A stretch of 64,000 nt of DNA. Source: Tranzscheliella williamsii. Lineage: Eukaryota; Basidiomycota; Ustilaginomycetes; Ustilaginales; Ustilaginaceae. The notes below the pieces were generated by a model that had not been told where the DNA came from, searched no databases, and saw nothing but the letters and a program-made list of their open reading frames with translations. The position numbers and the translations under genes are program-made. The stretch covers positions 166,045-230,044 of the forward strand of contig JALBYF010000027.1 of NCBI GenBank assembly GCA_023212725.1. Direction: 5' to 3'. Of the stretch, positions 1 through 10,249 are shown in pieces. Each line of letters starts with the position of its first letter. The first letter of the stretch is position 1.

Positions 1-2160
1 GATCCGTTGGATGCTGCTGTCTCCGGTGAGAGCAACGAACTCTCAATGCATGAAGCGTACAGAGACTCCCAGGACATCAAACGTATGAAGTCCGTCAACC
101 TCAACCGCAAATTGTCGACCAAGGCCAAGGTACCACGCATATCGACCGTCGTTGGAAGCCCTTCTGGCAGGCAGACGCAGACCTCGGACGTACAGAAGCC
201 GTCTCCGACCGAAGTAGCTATGCAGTCGGATGCACGTCGGTCGCCTCGTCGTGTCAGTCCCTCGTCCTCTCCTCGAGAACCGAGCTCGCCTTATCAACGC
301 GAAAGCCCTTCTTCGCGCGAGCCTTCGCCCTCAGGACGCCAACGCCAGCAGCAGGCCCAGCAGTTCCAGACGCAGACACAGTCCTTTGCACTACAGGGAG
401 GTTACCAGACTCAGCAGCCTGGAATGCCGTTGTCGCGACGGGCTGCCTCGCCGTCCAGTCTCGAACCGGGATCTATTGTGCCCATCCGGCCCGCTTTCGC
501 CCGTCACAACACAGACGTCAAAATCCGAGAGGACGGGCCGATGCGGCAGCTTTCGGGCGACGAGATGCAGCAAGACACCCGCAGCGAGGATGGTATCACA
601 CTGGCCGACATCCCGCACATCCTCGAAGCAGAGCAGGCGCGAGAGCAGCACCGTCCACTGCCGAGTGAAGGAGCCCGGTGCATCTCGGAGCTGTCAGCGC
701 TCGAGCTCTTCATTGTCAAACACATGGCAGTCATGTACCTGCAGCAGTCTGCTCTCCGGGACCACGTCAATCTGGACGATCTGATCGAGTTCATCGAGAC
801 ACGCAAGAACACCTTCTGGGGCAAAATCTTCAAGGGCGGAAAGGAAAAGAAGGAAATCAAGAAGAAGGGCATCTTTGGCATCCCTCTCGAAATCTTGGTG
901 GAGAGGAACGGAGCCGATTCAACGCTGGGCGCAAGTGCTGCCCATCTGCGGGTGCCGTCGTTCATTGATGAGGTCATCTCGGCGATGAAGCAGATGGACC
1001 TGTCGGTGGAAGGCATCTTCCGCAAGAACGGCAACATCCGTCGGCTCAAGGAGCTGTCCGAGGCGCTGGACCGGGACAGCTCGACCGTCAACTTGCTGGA
1101 CGACAACCCCGTGCAGCTAGCTGCGCTTCTAAAGAAATTCTTGCGAGAGCTGCCAGATCCGCTGATGACGTTCAAACTGCACAAGCTCTTTGTCATGTCT
1201 CAAAAGCTGGAGTCGGAGGTCGAACGCCGTCGAATTCTGCACATGGTCACCATCCTGCTGCCCAAGGGCCACCGCGATACGATGGAGGTCTTGTTCGCCT
1301 TTCTCAAGTGGGTTGCCTCTTTCTCGCACATTGACGAGGAGACGGGGAGCAAGATGGACCTGCCCAATCTGGCCACCGTCATCTGTCCGAACATCCTGTA
1401 CAGCAAGGGCAGCGATCCGACCAAGGACGAGACCTTCCTCGCCAACCGAGCCGTATCCTATCTGCTCGAGCATCAGGACGACTTTTGGAAGGTCCCGGAA
1501 GAGCTGGAGGCAGTTCTGCAAGACCGAGATCTGGTAAATGCCTCTGCCGACCTAACGTCGAGGGACATTTTGAAGAAGTGCGAAAAGTACGCCAAGCTGC
1601 GCCCGCAGCGAGGTGCGAGTGGGGGCGGCATGGGCCGCATGATCGGCGGCGGCGCCTTGCAGTCCGGAGAGATGCAGAACCGACACCGGCCGGACGTGCA
1701 TCCCCCAACCACGATGCGCCAGGTGCAGCAGCGTGAAAACATACAATCGCAGCAACGGCAGTACGCTGTGCCGGGCGGAAGTGTCGCGAACAGTGCATTC
1801 TCTCGTAGCCCCGACGGTTCCGGCGCCTGGTCGGGTATCGGTGTACCGCCTCCGCAGCCGTTCGCCTCGGGCAGCCTCATGGACCGCTTTGCGGGCAGCA
1901 GCAACCCGGGGACGCCCCAGGAAGGATTCAATGGCAGCTACACTGGCGCGCATCAGCAGCAACCATCCCAGCAGCAGCAGCAGCAGCAACAACAGCACCA
2001 ACATCAGCAACAACAGCATCAACAGGTGCGGACGCCAACTTCGGCCACAGGACCGACGTTCCCTCCCGATCCATCGCAGGGCTATGCTGGATACGGAGGC
2101 TATCACCGCCATCCGGCGAGCAGCAACAACGGCGCGCCGCTAGAGCAGAATTCGAACTAA
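1..2160 (+). CDS. RhoGAP-domain protein, 5' end outside window (Lrg1/Rga1-like)
   Basis: The reading frame is open from the left edge to a TAA at 2158-2160, so the true start is probably outside. About 717 residues are visible. Residues about 288-500 form a RhoGAP domain with the arginine-finger motif VEGIFRKNGNIRRLKEL (Arg near residue 339, codon at 1021) and the later motif LPNLATVICPNILY. Such domains speed up GTP hydrolysis by Rho/Cdc42-type GTPases in cell-wall and polarity signalling. The segment before the domain (SALELFIVKHMAVMYLQ, then a Lys-rich linker) resembles Lrg1/Rga1-type LIM-RhoGAPs; if so, LIM domains lie upstream of the window, which I cannot see. The N-terminal part is Ser/Pro/Gln-rich and the C-terminus carries a poly-Gln/His tract (about 1962-2025). 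If the gene did start inside the window, ATG 46 would be the first candidate. Confidence 0.88.
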   Translation, partial: DPLDAAVSGESNELSMHEAYRDSQDIKRMKSVNLNRKLSTKAKVPRISTVVGSPSGRQTQTSDVQKPSPTEVAMQSDARRSPRRVSPSSSPREPSSPYQRESPSSREPSPSGRQRQQQAQQFQTQTQSFALQGGYQTQQPGMPLSRRAASPSSLEPGSIVPIRPAFARHNTDVKIREDGPMRQLSGDEMQQDTRSEDGITLADIPHILEAEQAREQHRPLPSEGARCISELSALELFIVKHMAVMYLQQSALRDHVNLDDLIEFIETRKNTFWGKIFKGGKEKKEIKKKGIFGIPLEILVERNGADSTLGASAAHLRVPSFIDEVISAMKQMDLSVEGIFRKNGNIRRLKELSEALDRDSSTVNLLDDNPVQLAALLKKFLRELPDPLMTFKLHKLFVMSQKLESEVERRRILHMVTILLPKGHRDTMEVLFAFLKWVASFSHIDEETGSKMDLPNLATVICPNILYSKGSDPTKDETFLANRAVSYLLEHQDDFWKVPEELEAVLQDRDLVNASADLTSRDILKKCEKYAKLRPQRGASGGGMGRMIGGGALQSGEMQNRHRPDVHPPTTMRQVQQRENIQSQQRQYAVPGGSVANSAFSRSPDGSGAWSGIGVPPPQPFASGSLMDRFAGSSNPGTPQEGFNGSYTGAHQQQPSQQQQQQQQQHQHQQQQHQQVRTPTSATGPTFPPDPSQGYAGYGGYHRHPASSNNGAPLEQNSN

Positions 2161-2914
2161 TTAATCTGTGTACCTTAGCTTAGACTCAACGCCGGCGCCA
2201 AACGCATCGCTCCGGCCGCCTGTTTGCAACGCAACACACAGGACCTAGCCCGCCCGGTGTGAACTAAGTATGACCCGCCTGTGAGTTGTTGTGTCTGCTC
2301 GACCTGGAGGCGGTTAGACGCGGTCGCAAGATAGGAGAGGAGGTGCGTAGGATATAGGGGTAGGGAATGCGGGAATGCGGCTAGCGTCGCGTGGGCCAAG
2401 CGCACGTATATGCGAGGTGTTGGTTGGCAAGTCAGGCGAGGCTGCGGGATGCGGTCGGGTGCAGCAGCGCAGGATCGGCCGTTCGCCGTTTGACGCTGTC
2501 CGCGGTAGGCTTGGCGGTGCATGACGTCGGGCGGCTTCGAGAAGGCCCCGTGCCCCCGCACCGCGTGCAGCAGCGCAGCCAGCAGTCGCACGTCACCCTC
2601 GGACCCAGCTATGCGAACTAAGGTCGAAACGCAGCCTAATGCTGGCGGATAGCGAGCTGCCAACAATGAAATCGCGACGCAACGCAGGCTTGCAGCCTTC
2701 CCTTACCCTCGGCCCTGCTCGTGACTGCGACAGGGCTGCCAGTCATGCGGGCCCTCGTCGAGATGAACATACCTAGCCTTCATTTGGTGTGGACGTCGCC
2801 TGGCTGCCCCGGCAGCATACAAGGCCAGCTCACCCTCCTGCTCTTGTCCCCCTCCCATTACCCCTCCCCGCTCGGAACTGGCCGAGCAAGACTCCCACCG
2901 CCGCCACCCATGGT
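2161..2914. other. intergenic, no gene seen
   Basis: This holds the 3' flank of the RhoGAP gene and the upstream region of the next gene. A C-rich stretch (about 2800-2910) precedes the chosen ATG at 2915 and looks like a leader. Open frames here are short and show no recognisable domain. Confidence 0.5.
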
Positions 2915-4498
2915 ATGAGTCAGCCACAGCCGCAGAGCAAGACCGCGCTTAGGCACGGCTCCGCGCAGGCCGGGCCCAGCCTCGCCAGCAGGAGGACGGC
3001 TTTCGAAGCCACGCCCAAGCATATGGCCGCTGCCGCTCGTCCGGCGACGAAGGACAATACCAAGCACGGCGCCGGGCCCGCTCCAGAGCCAGCTCGTTCC
3101 GCAGCGGCCAGCCCGCGGCGCTCGTCGTGGAGCCCCTGCGACCCGCTGACAGCTCCTTGCGGGTCAGTGCCCGACCCACGCAGAGCGTCCATGGCAGCGC
3201 CCGTCCCTCTTGCAACCCAGCGGCCGCCGGCAGGACGCGGATTCTACATCCCCCCTCCCGGCTACCAAGCCACGCCTGCCAGCTCTCGCCTCGATTCGAT
3301 AAAGCCCTCGCAACAGCCATCCGAACAGCCACAGCCCGGACACGACCCCAACCGCACCTTGCGGGACGACCCGCGGTACGACTACGTGCGCCATGCCCCC
3401 AAACACTGGCACCCCCATGCCGCGCCTGACGCAGCAGAGAAGTACGGAGGATATGGAGAGTGGCGCCCCCTGGACCATGGCCAAAACGGAGGGTGGAAGT
3501 GGCTACCCGCAATCCGGACTGACCATACCGCGTACAAACAGGTCCAGGACATCTTCGCGCGGCTCGCGCACTCGGATTGGAACATCCCTCAGGCGCAACG
3601 CGTTCTGTCGACGTGGGCTACGCTCGCCACCCTGCTGGCCGGCACGCAGACTACCCTACTGACATACTACGAGCGGGACAAGAGCTCGGCCTATATCGCT
3701 CTGAGCTTTGCCGCTCTCTTCTTGGAGATCTACGGAGCGTTGCTCTCGGCCATCAACATTATGATCAGCATCTCTCTCCAGGCATCGCAGGCTTCGCGGA
3801 CCGACGTCACGGGTCGCACTGACGGCTCTCAGAAAGACGAGGCCAATATGCGGCTTGCACAGGGATTCAAGTGGCAGTGGATGGGGAGCGGCGCAAACCC
3901 CACCAACAGTGCCGGAGCCAACGACCAAGCGCCTTCTCTATCATCCGCCCCCCCTCCAACGCCTGGTAGCCTTGTTCTGCGCAAACGGACAGACCGGGCG
4001 ACGGCCAATGCGATCTGTATCTTGGACCGCTTGACCGTCTCCTGCGGGATCATCATCCCTCTCGGCGGATTACTGCAGCTGACAGGGCTGACCGTCTATG
4101 CCATGCAGACACACCGTGGCCCCACCGCGTATAGCCTAGCAGCAGCCATCGTCTTCGCGCTCTCCATGACCGTTCTGGGCGTCTGGCAGGGCCTTTACTC
4201 CAGCCATGCGCTTTGCAAGCCAGCGGGAGAGGTTCGACGCCGCTCGGAACACGGAAACAGCCATCGAGGAGATCGCCAAGGTGGCTACGAAGGTGCCCCG
4301 GGCCAGATACCTTCGCAAGGACGCCCTTCGTGGGAGCGTGGCAACAACAGAGCCGCGGAGGGAAGCTGCACATCCTCTGCATCATCGCACGCTGGACTGC
4401 GCCGGCCCGACTACGATTTGGATGACGACGACGACGCCGACAACCCCATGAGAGCCTTGATGAAGGGCGCCGTCCTCAACGCTGTCGTGATGGCCTAA
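2915..4498 (+). CDS. predicted four-helix membrane protein, unknown function
   Basis: Single frame of 527 aa from the first in-frame ATG (2915). The frame is also open upstream to 2789 but without an ATG. I do not recognise the family. The first ~220 residues are Pro/Ser/Arg-rich and probably disordered. Four hydrophobic segments follow in two pairs: about 232-250 and 258-288 (LSFAALFLEIYGALLSAINI), then about 373-396 (GIIIPLGGLLQLTGLTVYAM) and 405-428. The tail contains a short acidic run (DDDDDADNP) close to the stop. Layout suggests an integral membrane protein with a long cytosolic N-terminus. The paired helices superficially resemble tetraspan proteins, but no diagnostic motif supports a name. 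Confidence 0.7.
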   Translation: MSQPQPQSKTALRHGSAQAGPSLASRRTAFEATPKHMAAAARPATKDNTKHGAGPAPEPARSAAASPRRSSWSPCDPLTAPCGSVPDPRRASMAAPVPLATQRPPAGRGFYIPPPGYQATPASSRLDSIKPSQQPSEQPQPGHDPNRTLRDDPRYDYVRHAPKHWHPHAAPDAAEKYGGYGEWRPLDHGQNGGWKWLPAIRTDHTAYKQVQDIFARLAHSDWNIPQAQRVLSTWATLATLLAGTQTTLLTYYERDKSSAYIALSFAALFLEIYGALLSAINIMISISLQASQASRTDVTGRTDGSQKDEANMRLAQGFKWQWMGSGANPTNSAGANDQAPSLSSAPPPTPGSLVLRKRTDRATANAICILDRLTVSCGIIIPLGGLLQLTGLTVYAMQTHRGPTAYSLAAAIVFALSMTVLGVWQGLYSSHALCKPAGEVRRRSEHGNSHRGDRQGGYEGAPGQIPSQGRPSWERGNNRAAEGSCTSSASSHAGLRRPDYDLDDDDDADNPMRALMKGAVLNAVVMA

Positions 4499-5152
4499 CA
4501 TACTCCAACCGTGCTTGTCGACAAAAGCAGCTCTGAACCAGAGCGAAACCCACTCTCACCTGCCATCCAGTGCATACGCATACCTGCCTGGTCGCCCTTT
4601 ATTCGGACACTTACGCACAATCCCGTTCCCGCAGCATGCCACCACACTTCGGAGCAACCTTATAGACTCATGTTCCCACGCTTCGCATATCATCTGCATA
4701 CCCACGCCCCGCATTTAACGCAATCTTCATGATAGTTGCCTCCGTCCATTATTGCCCACCTGTGCCTTTGCGATCGGATGACGCAGCTGTTGTGTTGCAA
4801 TGTCTCGATGCGCCTGTAATTGGGTGCTAAGACGTCGATGCTAGTGAGATAGTGTGTTTCCACTGCTGACTACTTTGCGCGCAGTGCCACCGATCACAGC
4901 TGTTGCGTGGCCGATCGCCGGGTCGTCCGCGTCGCCACACAAAGGATGAACTGCGTGCACTTCCCTTTGTTAGGCAGATGAAACGGCGAGTGCGTTATGT
5001 GACCAAGCTGAACCGCCGCCCGGCTGATCCGTTCAGCAAAGGCGCCTTTTTGCCGCACAAAGGCAGCGGCGGGCCTCCCGATATAAGCACACCGTTAGCC
5101 AGCTGCGCATTTTTCTCTCTTCGCTACTCACCGCAAGGCCAGCAGCCAGAGC
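4499..5152. other. intergenic region with promoter of the next gene
   Basis: No coding sequence is recognised. A TATA-like element lies near 5079-5086, followed by a pyrimidine-rich stretch and the ATG at 5153. Confidence 0.5.
5079..5086 (+). promoter_or_regulatory. TATA-like element
   Basis: The sequence gatataag lies about 70 nt before the ATG at 5153 and is followed by a CT-rich segment (about 5110-5128), a common start-site arrangement in basidiomycetes. Assignment is by position and motif only. Confidence 0.4.
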
Positions 5153-6889
5153 ATGGGCACAGCCAGCGAACACATAATTGTCGCCTCGGAAGCATCAATG
5201 ACGGCCGAACCTAGCATGTCGCTGAAGGCATCCGTTGTCAGTCCTGTCTGGAAGCTGGGCGATGAGACGCCACTTGGCGAATGGCTCAGCCAGCATCCGC
5301 CTAGTCGCCTCGACCCTGGTTCGCATATTGCTCTACAGCAACTGTGGGTGCTTGCCGTAGACTGTGTTGATCAGGTTGCCGATCTGGCCGACATCTCTTC
5401 GGACCCAGTTTTTGCCCAGACGCAGTCGCTGTTAGTGGAAGCTGAAGCCAAGATCACAGAGGTTCAAGGGGACAAGGATATCCCGGTGTACGGCAGCAGA
5501 GAGCGCAGAAGCAAGAAACAGGAGAGGACGCAACTGCAAGAGGCCTTCCATGACAACATCCGCGAGCTTGCTACCGACCATCCTCTGTGGGGGCAGGGCC
5601 GCTGGACCGTATTTCTGCCCAAGGCAGACATCGACCGCGGCTTTGCTACGCTTGCCCATAGCCTCATTCACGGCCATCTAAAGAATGAAGGCAAGGTTGT
5701 CGCTCTTCGTGCACGCATCCTCGCCTTTAGCGAGACCAGCCGCATCGCTGGCCCCGGCGGCCATAAACGGCGAAAGAGCATGTCCGGTAGTCGTAGCGAC
5801 ATTGGGCCTCCTCTCGGCATCGACCTCGTCTTTTGCGGCGTGTGGAGCTCTCGCTCTGCCAGAGACGCGCTCAAGGTCGTCGCCACGCATCTCGGCTGCC
5901 TTCCTTCGTTCTGCAAGTCGAGCCTCTACTCCCGTCTCGGCATCACTGCGAGCCACCCGGTCGGCCTAGCCGCAGGCTCGTATAGCCCCAAGCACCTCGC
6001 CAGGGCGGACGAGATCCGACAGTGGAAGTCTGAATGCTCCTCTTTCCAGGACGGCAGCCTCGCCAAGCAGCAGAGTCCACACGCTGACTCTCAGAACCTG
6101 TCTCATAGCAGCCAAGGAATCCCCAGCCGAGAGGCAACCCCAACAAAGCAGGCAACGGACAGCGAACCAAGAGGCACTCCTGCCGGACCGCGCCCCAGTG
6201 CCGACAAGCGGGCTGAGAATTTCCCACATACCGAGGCAGAGAGACCGAAGCCTGCAAGTGAAGCCGCAACAATTCAACTCAGCGAAGAGACGCAAGCAAC
6301 TCAGCAAGAGACGCAACCATCCGAGGAAGAGCCTACGCTCTCGATGAAGCCAACCTTGCACATGGGGGTAACCCAATCTGAGCCTCGCAGAGATCTTGGA
6401 GTCACGAGCATAATGGAAGATGACCATGATGCTGGCAAAGCAAACAGCTCTCAGACCGAGTTGGCCGGTCCTCTCGCGGCTGAAGAGGAAGATTCGCAAA
6501 CACAGACGGAGCCTGCAGTTAGCCTGAGCACTGACGCTTTGACCTCGAGCCATGGACTCGCAGAGAAACCTGTCAGCCATGCAGAAGCTGCCAAGAAGGG
6601 CGGTGGTGCTGACGGTGTGCCGGAAGCCGTCAGCAATGTCAACAGAAGCCCCGGCCGGGATGAACAAGTGGAGAGCGAAGCTTTTCGTCAAGCTGACAAC
6701 GCTCTCACTGGTCAGCGGTCGCTCGGCAGCCGCTATACAGCTGGGCATAGGGACAAAATGGAAGAACGAGACGACGAGGGCAATCTGGTCGGTCCAAAGC
6801 GCAAACGGTCGCAGACATTGCCAGGACTTGGAGTGGGCTCTAAGCTCAGCGGTAATCACCGTGCCTTCGCACAGACAAGGCGAATCTAG
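5153..6889 (+). CDS. DUF1917 / UPF0696-like protein
   Basis: Single exon, 578 aa, first ATG at 5153. Residues about 140-262 match the pattern of the DUF1917 (Bles03/UPF0696, eIF4E-like fold) family: a start motif GRWTVFLPKADIDRGF, a middle strand with IDLVFCGVW, and the end motif KSSLYSRLGI, which corresponds to the family's K-x-x-x-Y-x-x-LGI ending. A Lys/Arg-rich insert (about 202-215) splits the domain. The second half (about 300-578) is low-complexity, rich in Glu, Ser, Thr and Gln, with a basic patch (GPKRKRSQ) near the end that could be a nuclear signal. Function of the family is not established; the resemblance to an eIF4E-like fold is family knowledge, not evidence of cap binding here. 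Confidence 0.7.
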   Translation: MGTASEHIIVASEASMTAEPSMSLKASVVSPVWKLGDETPLGEWLSQHPPSRLDPGSHIALQQLWVLAVDCVDQVADLADISSDPVFAQTQSLLVEAEAKITEVQGDKDIPVYGSRERRSKKQERTQLQEAFHDNIRELATDHPLWGQGRWTVFLPKADIDRGFATLAHSLIHGHLKNEGKVVALRARILAFSETSRIAGPGGHKRRKSMSGSRSDIGPPLGIDLVFCGVWSSRSARDALKVVATHLGCLPSFCKSSLYSRLGITASHPVGLAAGSYSPKHLARADEIRQWKSECSSFQDGSLAKQQSPHADSQNLSHSSQGIPSREATPTKQATDSEPRGTPAGPRPSADKRAENFPHTEAERPKPASEAATIQLSEETQATQQETQPSEEEPTLSMKPTLHMGVTQSEPRRDLGVTSIMEDDHDAGKANSSQTELAGPLAAEEEDSQTQTEPAVSLSTDALTSSHGLAEKPVSHAEAAKKGGGADGVPEAVSNVNRSPGRDEQVESEAFRQADNALTGQRSLGSRYTAGHRDKMEERDDEGNLVGPKRKRSQTLPGLGVGSKLSGNHRAFAQTRRI

Positions 6890-8055
6890 AGGTCTCAGCA
6901 GGATCCGCCAGGAGGCGACCACAGCATCGTTACGTTTCATCTGAGACTCAAGCTGCAAAGAGCCTTGAAAAATGAACACCTTGCTTCGCATACCCCTGTG
7001 GCCGGTGGCGCCACGAAAGCTACATCTAATCATGTTCAGGCACCCAAATCTGTTGCCCTTGAACATAGCGAGCACTCTGGGGTAGGTGTTGACCACGCTC
7101 CTTGACCTCGCCATACTCAGCTACCGTGGGTGCGAACCTCGTGAACGGCATTAGGCCCCGCGCCGTTCATCCCGTCCACCCTCGTCAATGATGTCCGACA
7201 ATTCGAAGCAATGAACTGTGCGTCACTTGTTGCTAAGGTAGTGTATCTCAACGCGTGGTCCTGGACTTACACAGACGCTGAAGAGAGCCGGGGATTTCAG
7301 TATAGGGCGGAGAGGGAAATGCATCTAGATGTTACACTGTTTGGAAGCCCGACCGACGCTCTTCATGTCTGGGTGCACGGCAGCATGGTTCACCAGTTGA
7401 AGAGGAAGGGACAGCGGACGAGGCGGGTGCTGTTGGTGCATCACCACGACGTGGAGCTGGCGTTGGAACCAGCATAGGCGAGCAGGCCGAGGCTAGTTGG
7501 GCACACGTTCTGCCCTAGGCGGAAATCGGCCGGCATGCAGCACCGGCTGCCGGACTACTTACTGCTAACCTTCTAAACGAGGAAAAGTGTCTTGGCGCAG
7601 AGTAGAGAGTGGGCTGCCGCCTCTCTTCGAGCTTATTGAGCAGCAGATGGCGAGCTGGTGGCGCTATTGCCCCTGTGGTCGTGCGCATGAGGTGCACAGC
7701 GTGGTCACCTCGGCCGCTTCTGCACTCGCTCGACAGCGCCTGCCGTGTGGTCATGCGCTTTGTGTTGGTCTCGCTTAAAAGCAGTTCCTTCTCGTTGCCC
7801 CGTCACCCCGCGCACCTACGCAGCCCTTCCCCGTCCGTGCCCCTGCGAACAGAGCGTGCAGTCCCAGTCCTTCTCCCGCCGCACGTCACAACCATTGCGT
7901 CCTTGACGCTGGTTCCTATCACGACAGGACCAGCTCGCCGAAGACACCTTCTATCTGGAAGCACTTACTTGCGCACGTAGACTCTTGTGAGCGCTCGCCA
8001 GATCTTCGGTGCCCTTTCGCAACGTCTCTCACCCCTCCGCGGCTCGGTGTCAGAG
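6890..8055. other. intergenic, 1.2 kb, no gene seen
   Basis: Only short open frames without recognisable domains (longest 123 codons, 7609-7980). The 7780-8055 part is C-rich and probably the leader and promoter of the DUF2235 gene. Confidence 0.45.
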
Positions 8056-10104
8056 ATGTCGGCTGCCAGCACTCCAGCGCTGCAGGAGGCTTCAAGCGCG
8101 GCGAAGCGGACGTCGACGCCAGAGGTGCCCATATTTCAAGCCCTTCCTCCGCCGTTACAGCCACCGGTGCCCCGCTCACCCATCCGCATCGTCGTGCTCT
8201 GCGACGGAACCGCACAGCAGCGGAACTGGATACAGACGCAGATCAAAAGGGGCAAGCCAGCGGCGCAGTCCGGAGACTGGTTCACCAATGTCGCACTCCT
8301 AGCCAAGGCGATCTCCAGCTCGTCCGGCATTGTCGGCACACCCAGCTCTTCGCCGCCGAGCAGTCCCAAGCCGAATGCTTCTGACGATGGACAAGCCGCC
8401 GCCGGGCCCACAGCGCCCACTGGCGGCGTGATGCCCCAGCTCGTCTTCTATCAGAGCGGTATCGGCACCGGTTCCGGCCTGCTGGCCAACCTCATCGATC
8501 AGGGTACCGGCCTCTCGCTGGGCAGCAAGATCGAAGAGGCCTATGCGTTTATCGTTGACAACTACCAGCCCGGCGATGAGCTTTTCCTCTTCGGATTCAG
8601 CCGTGGCGCCTATACTGCGCGCTGCGTCAGCGGCCTTATCAACTGGTGCGGCATTCTGTCCAAGGTCGAGATGACCCACTTCGCCGACATCTGGGCGGCT
8701 TATCAGCGTCGCGACCCGGATAACATCGACACGGACACCGCTGCCGCCAATGTCCTCTATGCCGCTACTCGCAAGTATCCAAGTCTGGAGAGCGAGCAGG
8801 TGGCTACCTCCATGCACACGCAGCAGCTCGATGGCAACCGCAAGCTCTCGTCCAAGCAGCGCCTAGCGGCGCAGCAAGAGCGCATCAGCCTCTGTAACGG
8901 TCGCAAAAACAAGGCGGTCCCGCCGCAGATCAAGGTGGTGGGCGTCTGGGACACTGTCTCCGCTCTCGGCTTCCCAGGCCTCTTCCAGGACAAGTCCACG
9001 GTCGAATTTTTCGATTTCTATGATCCGGGCCTTGGCAGCAACATTCAATTCGGCTTCCATGCGCTTAGCCTCGAGGAAGATCGCAAAGACTTTCTCCCCA
9101 CTCTCTGGTACCAGGCCGCGCCAGCCGTCGACACAGATGCGGGCAGTCTTCCTGCGGGCCACGGCGACGTGGCGGTGCGCGGCCAGCACATGCGCTCCAA
9201 GCAGGTGCTCAAGCAGTGCTGGTTCCAGGGTGTCCATACAGACTGCGGCGGCGGTTACGAGTACCACGGTATGTCGGACATTTCTCTTATTTGGATGGTG
9301 TCGCAACTGGTCGACCCGCACATTCTTCCCGATGGGACGTCGACATTGCGGCCGCTGCTGAATGTAGACATGCGGGTATTGGATTCGGTGCTGGACCGGC
9401 GGCGGCTGTGGGCGGAGCAGCCGCCGCACCGGTCGCGGCCTGTGCTGAATTTCCAGCAGAGCCGGACGGTGTGCCAGCGGCGGTTCCACGCGGACGAGAT
9501 GAAGCAGGTGGTGTGGGCGGGTATGGCGAAGAATGGACGGACGCAGGAGCAGCTGCACGCGTCTGTGGTTGCGGGCGGGCGCGTGGATCCGCGGCGGCAT
9601 CCTGCCTTCGCCGAGCTGCGGCGCGACGATCCAGCACGTCTCGACGAGCTGTGGGCAGAGGCGAGCGCGCCGGACGCACTGCGCCCCACCGAAAAGCTCT
9701 TCCGCTGGACCCACACAGCGCCGTACCCCAGCCGCACCACGGTCGACGCCGCGCTCCCCGGCTGGAACATCCCAGACGCAACGCCGTACCGCAAGCCCAT
9801 TGTCCCCACCGACTCGCTTGCCCCGCCCCCCGCCTACAACCTTCCCTGGTGCCCCGCAAAGGAACTCGCCGAAAACCCCGTAGACCCCACCACCCATCCC
9901 CGCCTCGCCCGCTTCTGGCCCCGCCTCTACACCGCCCTCGCCGCCCCCTCCGCCGCACTCGTCTGCGTCATCAACCTCCGCGCCGTACCCACCGCCAATC
10001 TGGCGCAGACCACGCTCCAGGACTGGTCCTGGTCGCTCGCCAACAAGTTCGCCGGCTTCCAGCAGCAGATCACCGAACTCAGCGCCCCCGCACCCAAGCC
10101 CTAG
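8056..10104 (+). CDS. DUF2235 alpha/beta-hydrolase (Tle1-like catalytic domain)
   Basis: The first in-frame ATG (8056) gives 682 aa in one exon; the frame continues upstream without an ATG. The DUF2235 domain starts with IRIVVLCDGTAQQRNW (residue about 44), continues with YQSGIGTGSGL, and has the nucleophile elbow FLFGFSRGAYTARCVSGL (GxSxG, about residue 180). A later HTDCGGGYEYHGMSDISLIWM block is also typical. Family knowledge: related bacterial domains (type VI secretion Tle1) are phospholipases, while fungal members are mostly uncharacterised. No signal peptide is evident, so an intracellular enzyme is likely. Substrate cannot be read from the sequence. It converges on the CCCH gene with 145 nt between stops. 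Confidence 0.85.
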   Translation: MSAASTPALQEASSAAKRTSTPEVPIFQALPPPLQPPVPRSPIRIVVLCDGTAQQRNWIQTQIKRGKPAAQSGDWFTNVALLAKAISSSSGIVGTPSSSPPSSPKPNASDDGQAAAGPTAPTGGVMPQLVFYQSGIGTGSGLLANLIDQGTGLSLGSKIEEAYAFIVDNYQPGDELFLFGFSRGAYTARCVSGLINWCGILSKVEMTHFADIWAAYQRRDPDNIDTDTAAANVLYAATRKYPSLESEQVATSMHTQQLDGNRKLSSKQRLAAQQERISLCNGRKNKAVPPQIKVVGVWDTVSALGFPGLFQDKSTVEFFDFYDPGLGSNIQFGFHALSLEEDRKDFLPTLWYQAAPAVDTDAGSLPAGHGDVAVRGQHMRSKQVLKQCWFQGVHTDCGGGYEYHGMSDISLIWMVSQLVDPHILPDGTSTLRPLLNVDMRVLDSVLDRRRLWAEQPPHRSRPVLNFQQSRTVCQRRFHADEMKQVVWAGMAKNGRTQEQLHASVVAGGRVDPRRHPAFAELRRDDPARLDELWAEASAPDALRPTEKLFRWTHTAPYPSRTTVDAALPGWNIPDATPYRKPIVPTDSLAPPPAYNLPWCPAKELAENPVDPTTHPRLARFWPRLYTALAAPSAALVCVINLRAVPTANLAQTTLQDWSWSLANKFAGFQQQITELSAPAPKP

Positions 10105-10249
10105 CCGCCTGCCGCCCCTGGATACCCTCTATGCCCGCGGCACACCGCCCCGCATGCCCGAATATACCTGCCCCGCCATGTACCGCCTGAGTGTTTGTTG
10201 CGCAGGGTGCTAGAATACAAGGATGACCGACCGGCACGTGTCCGGACCG

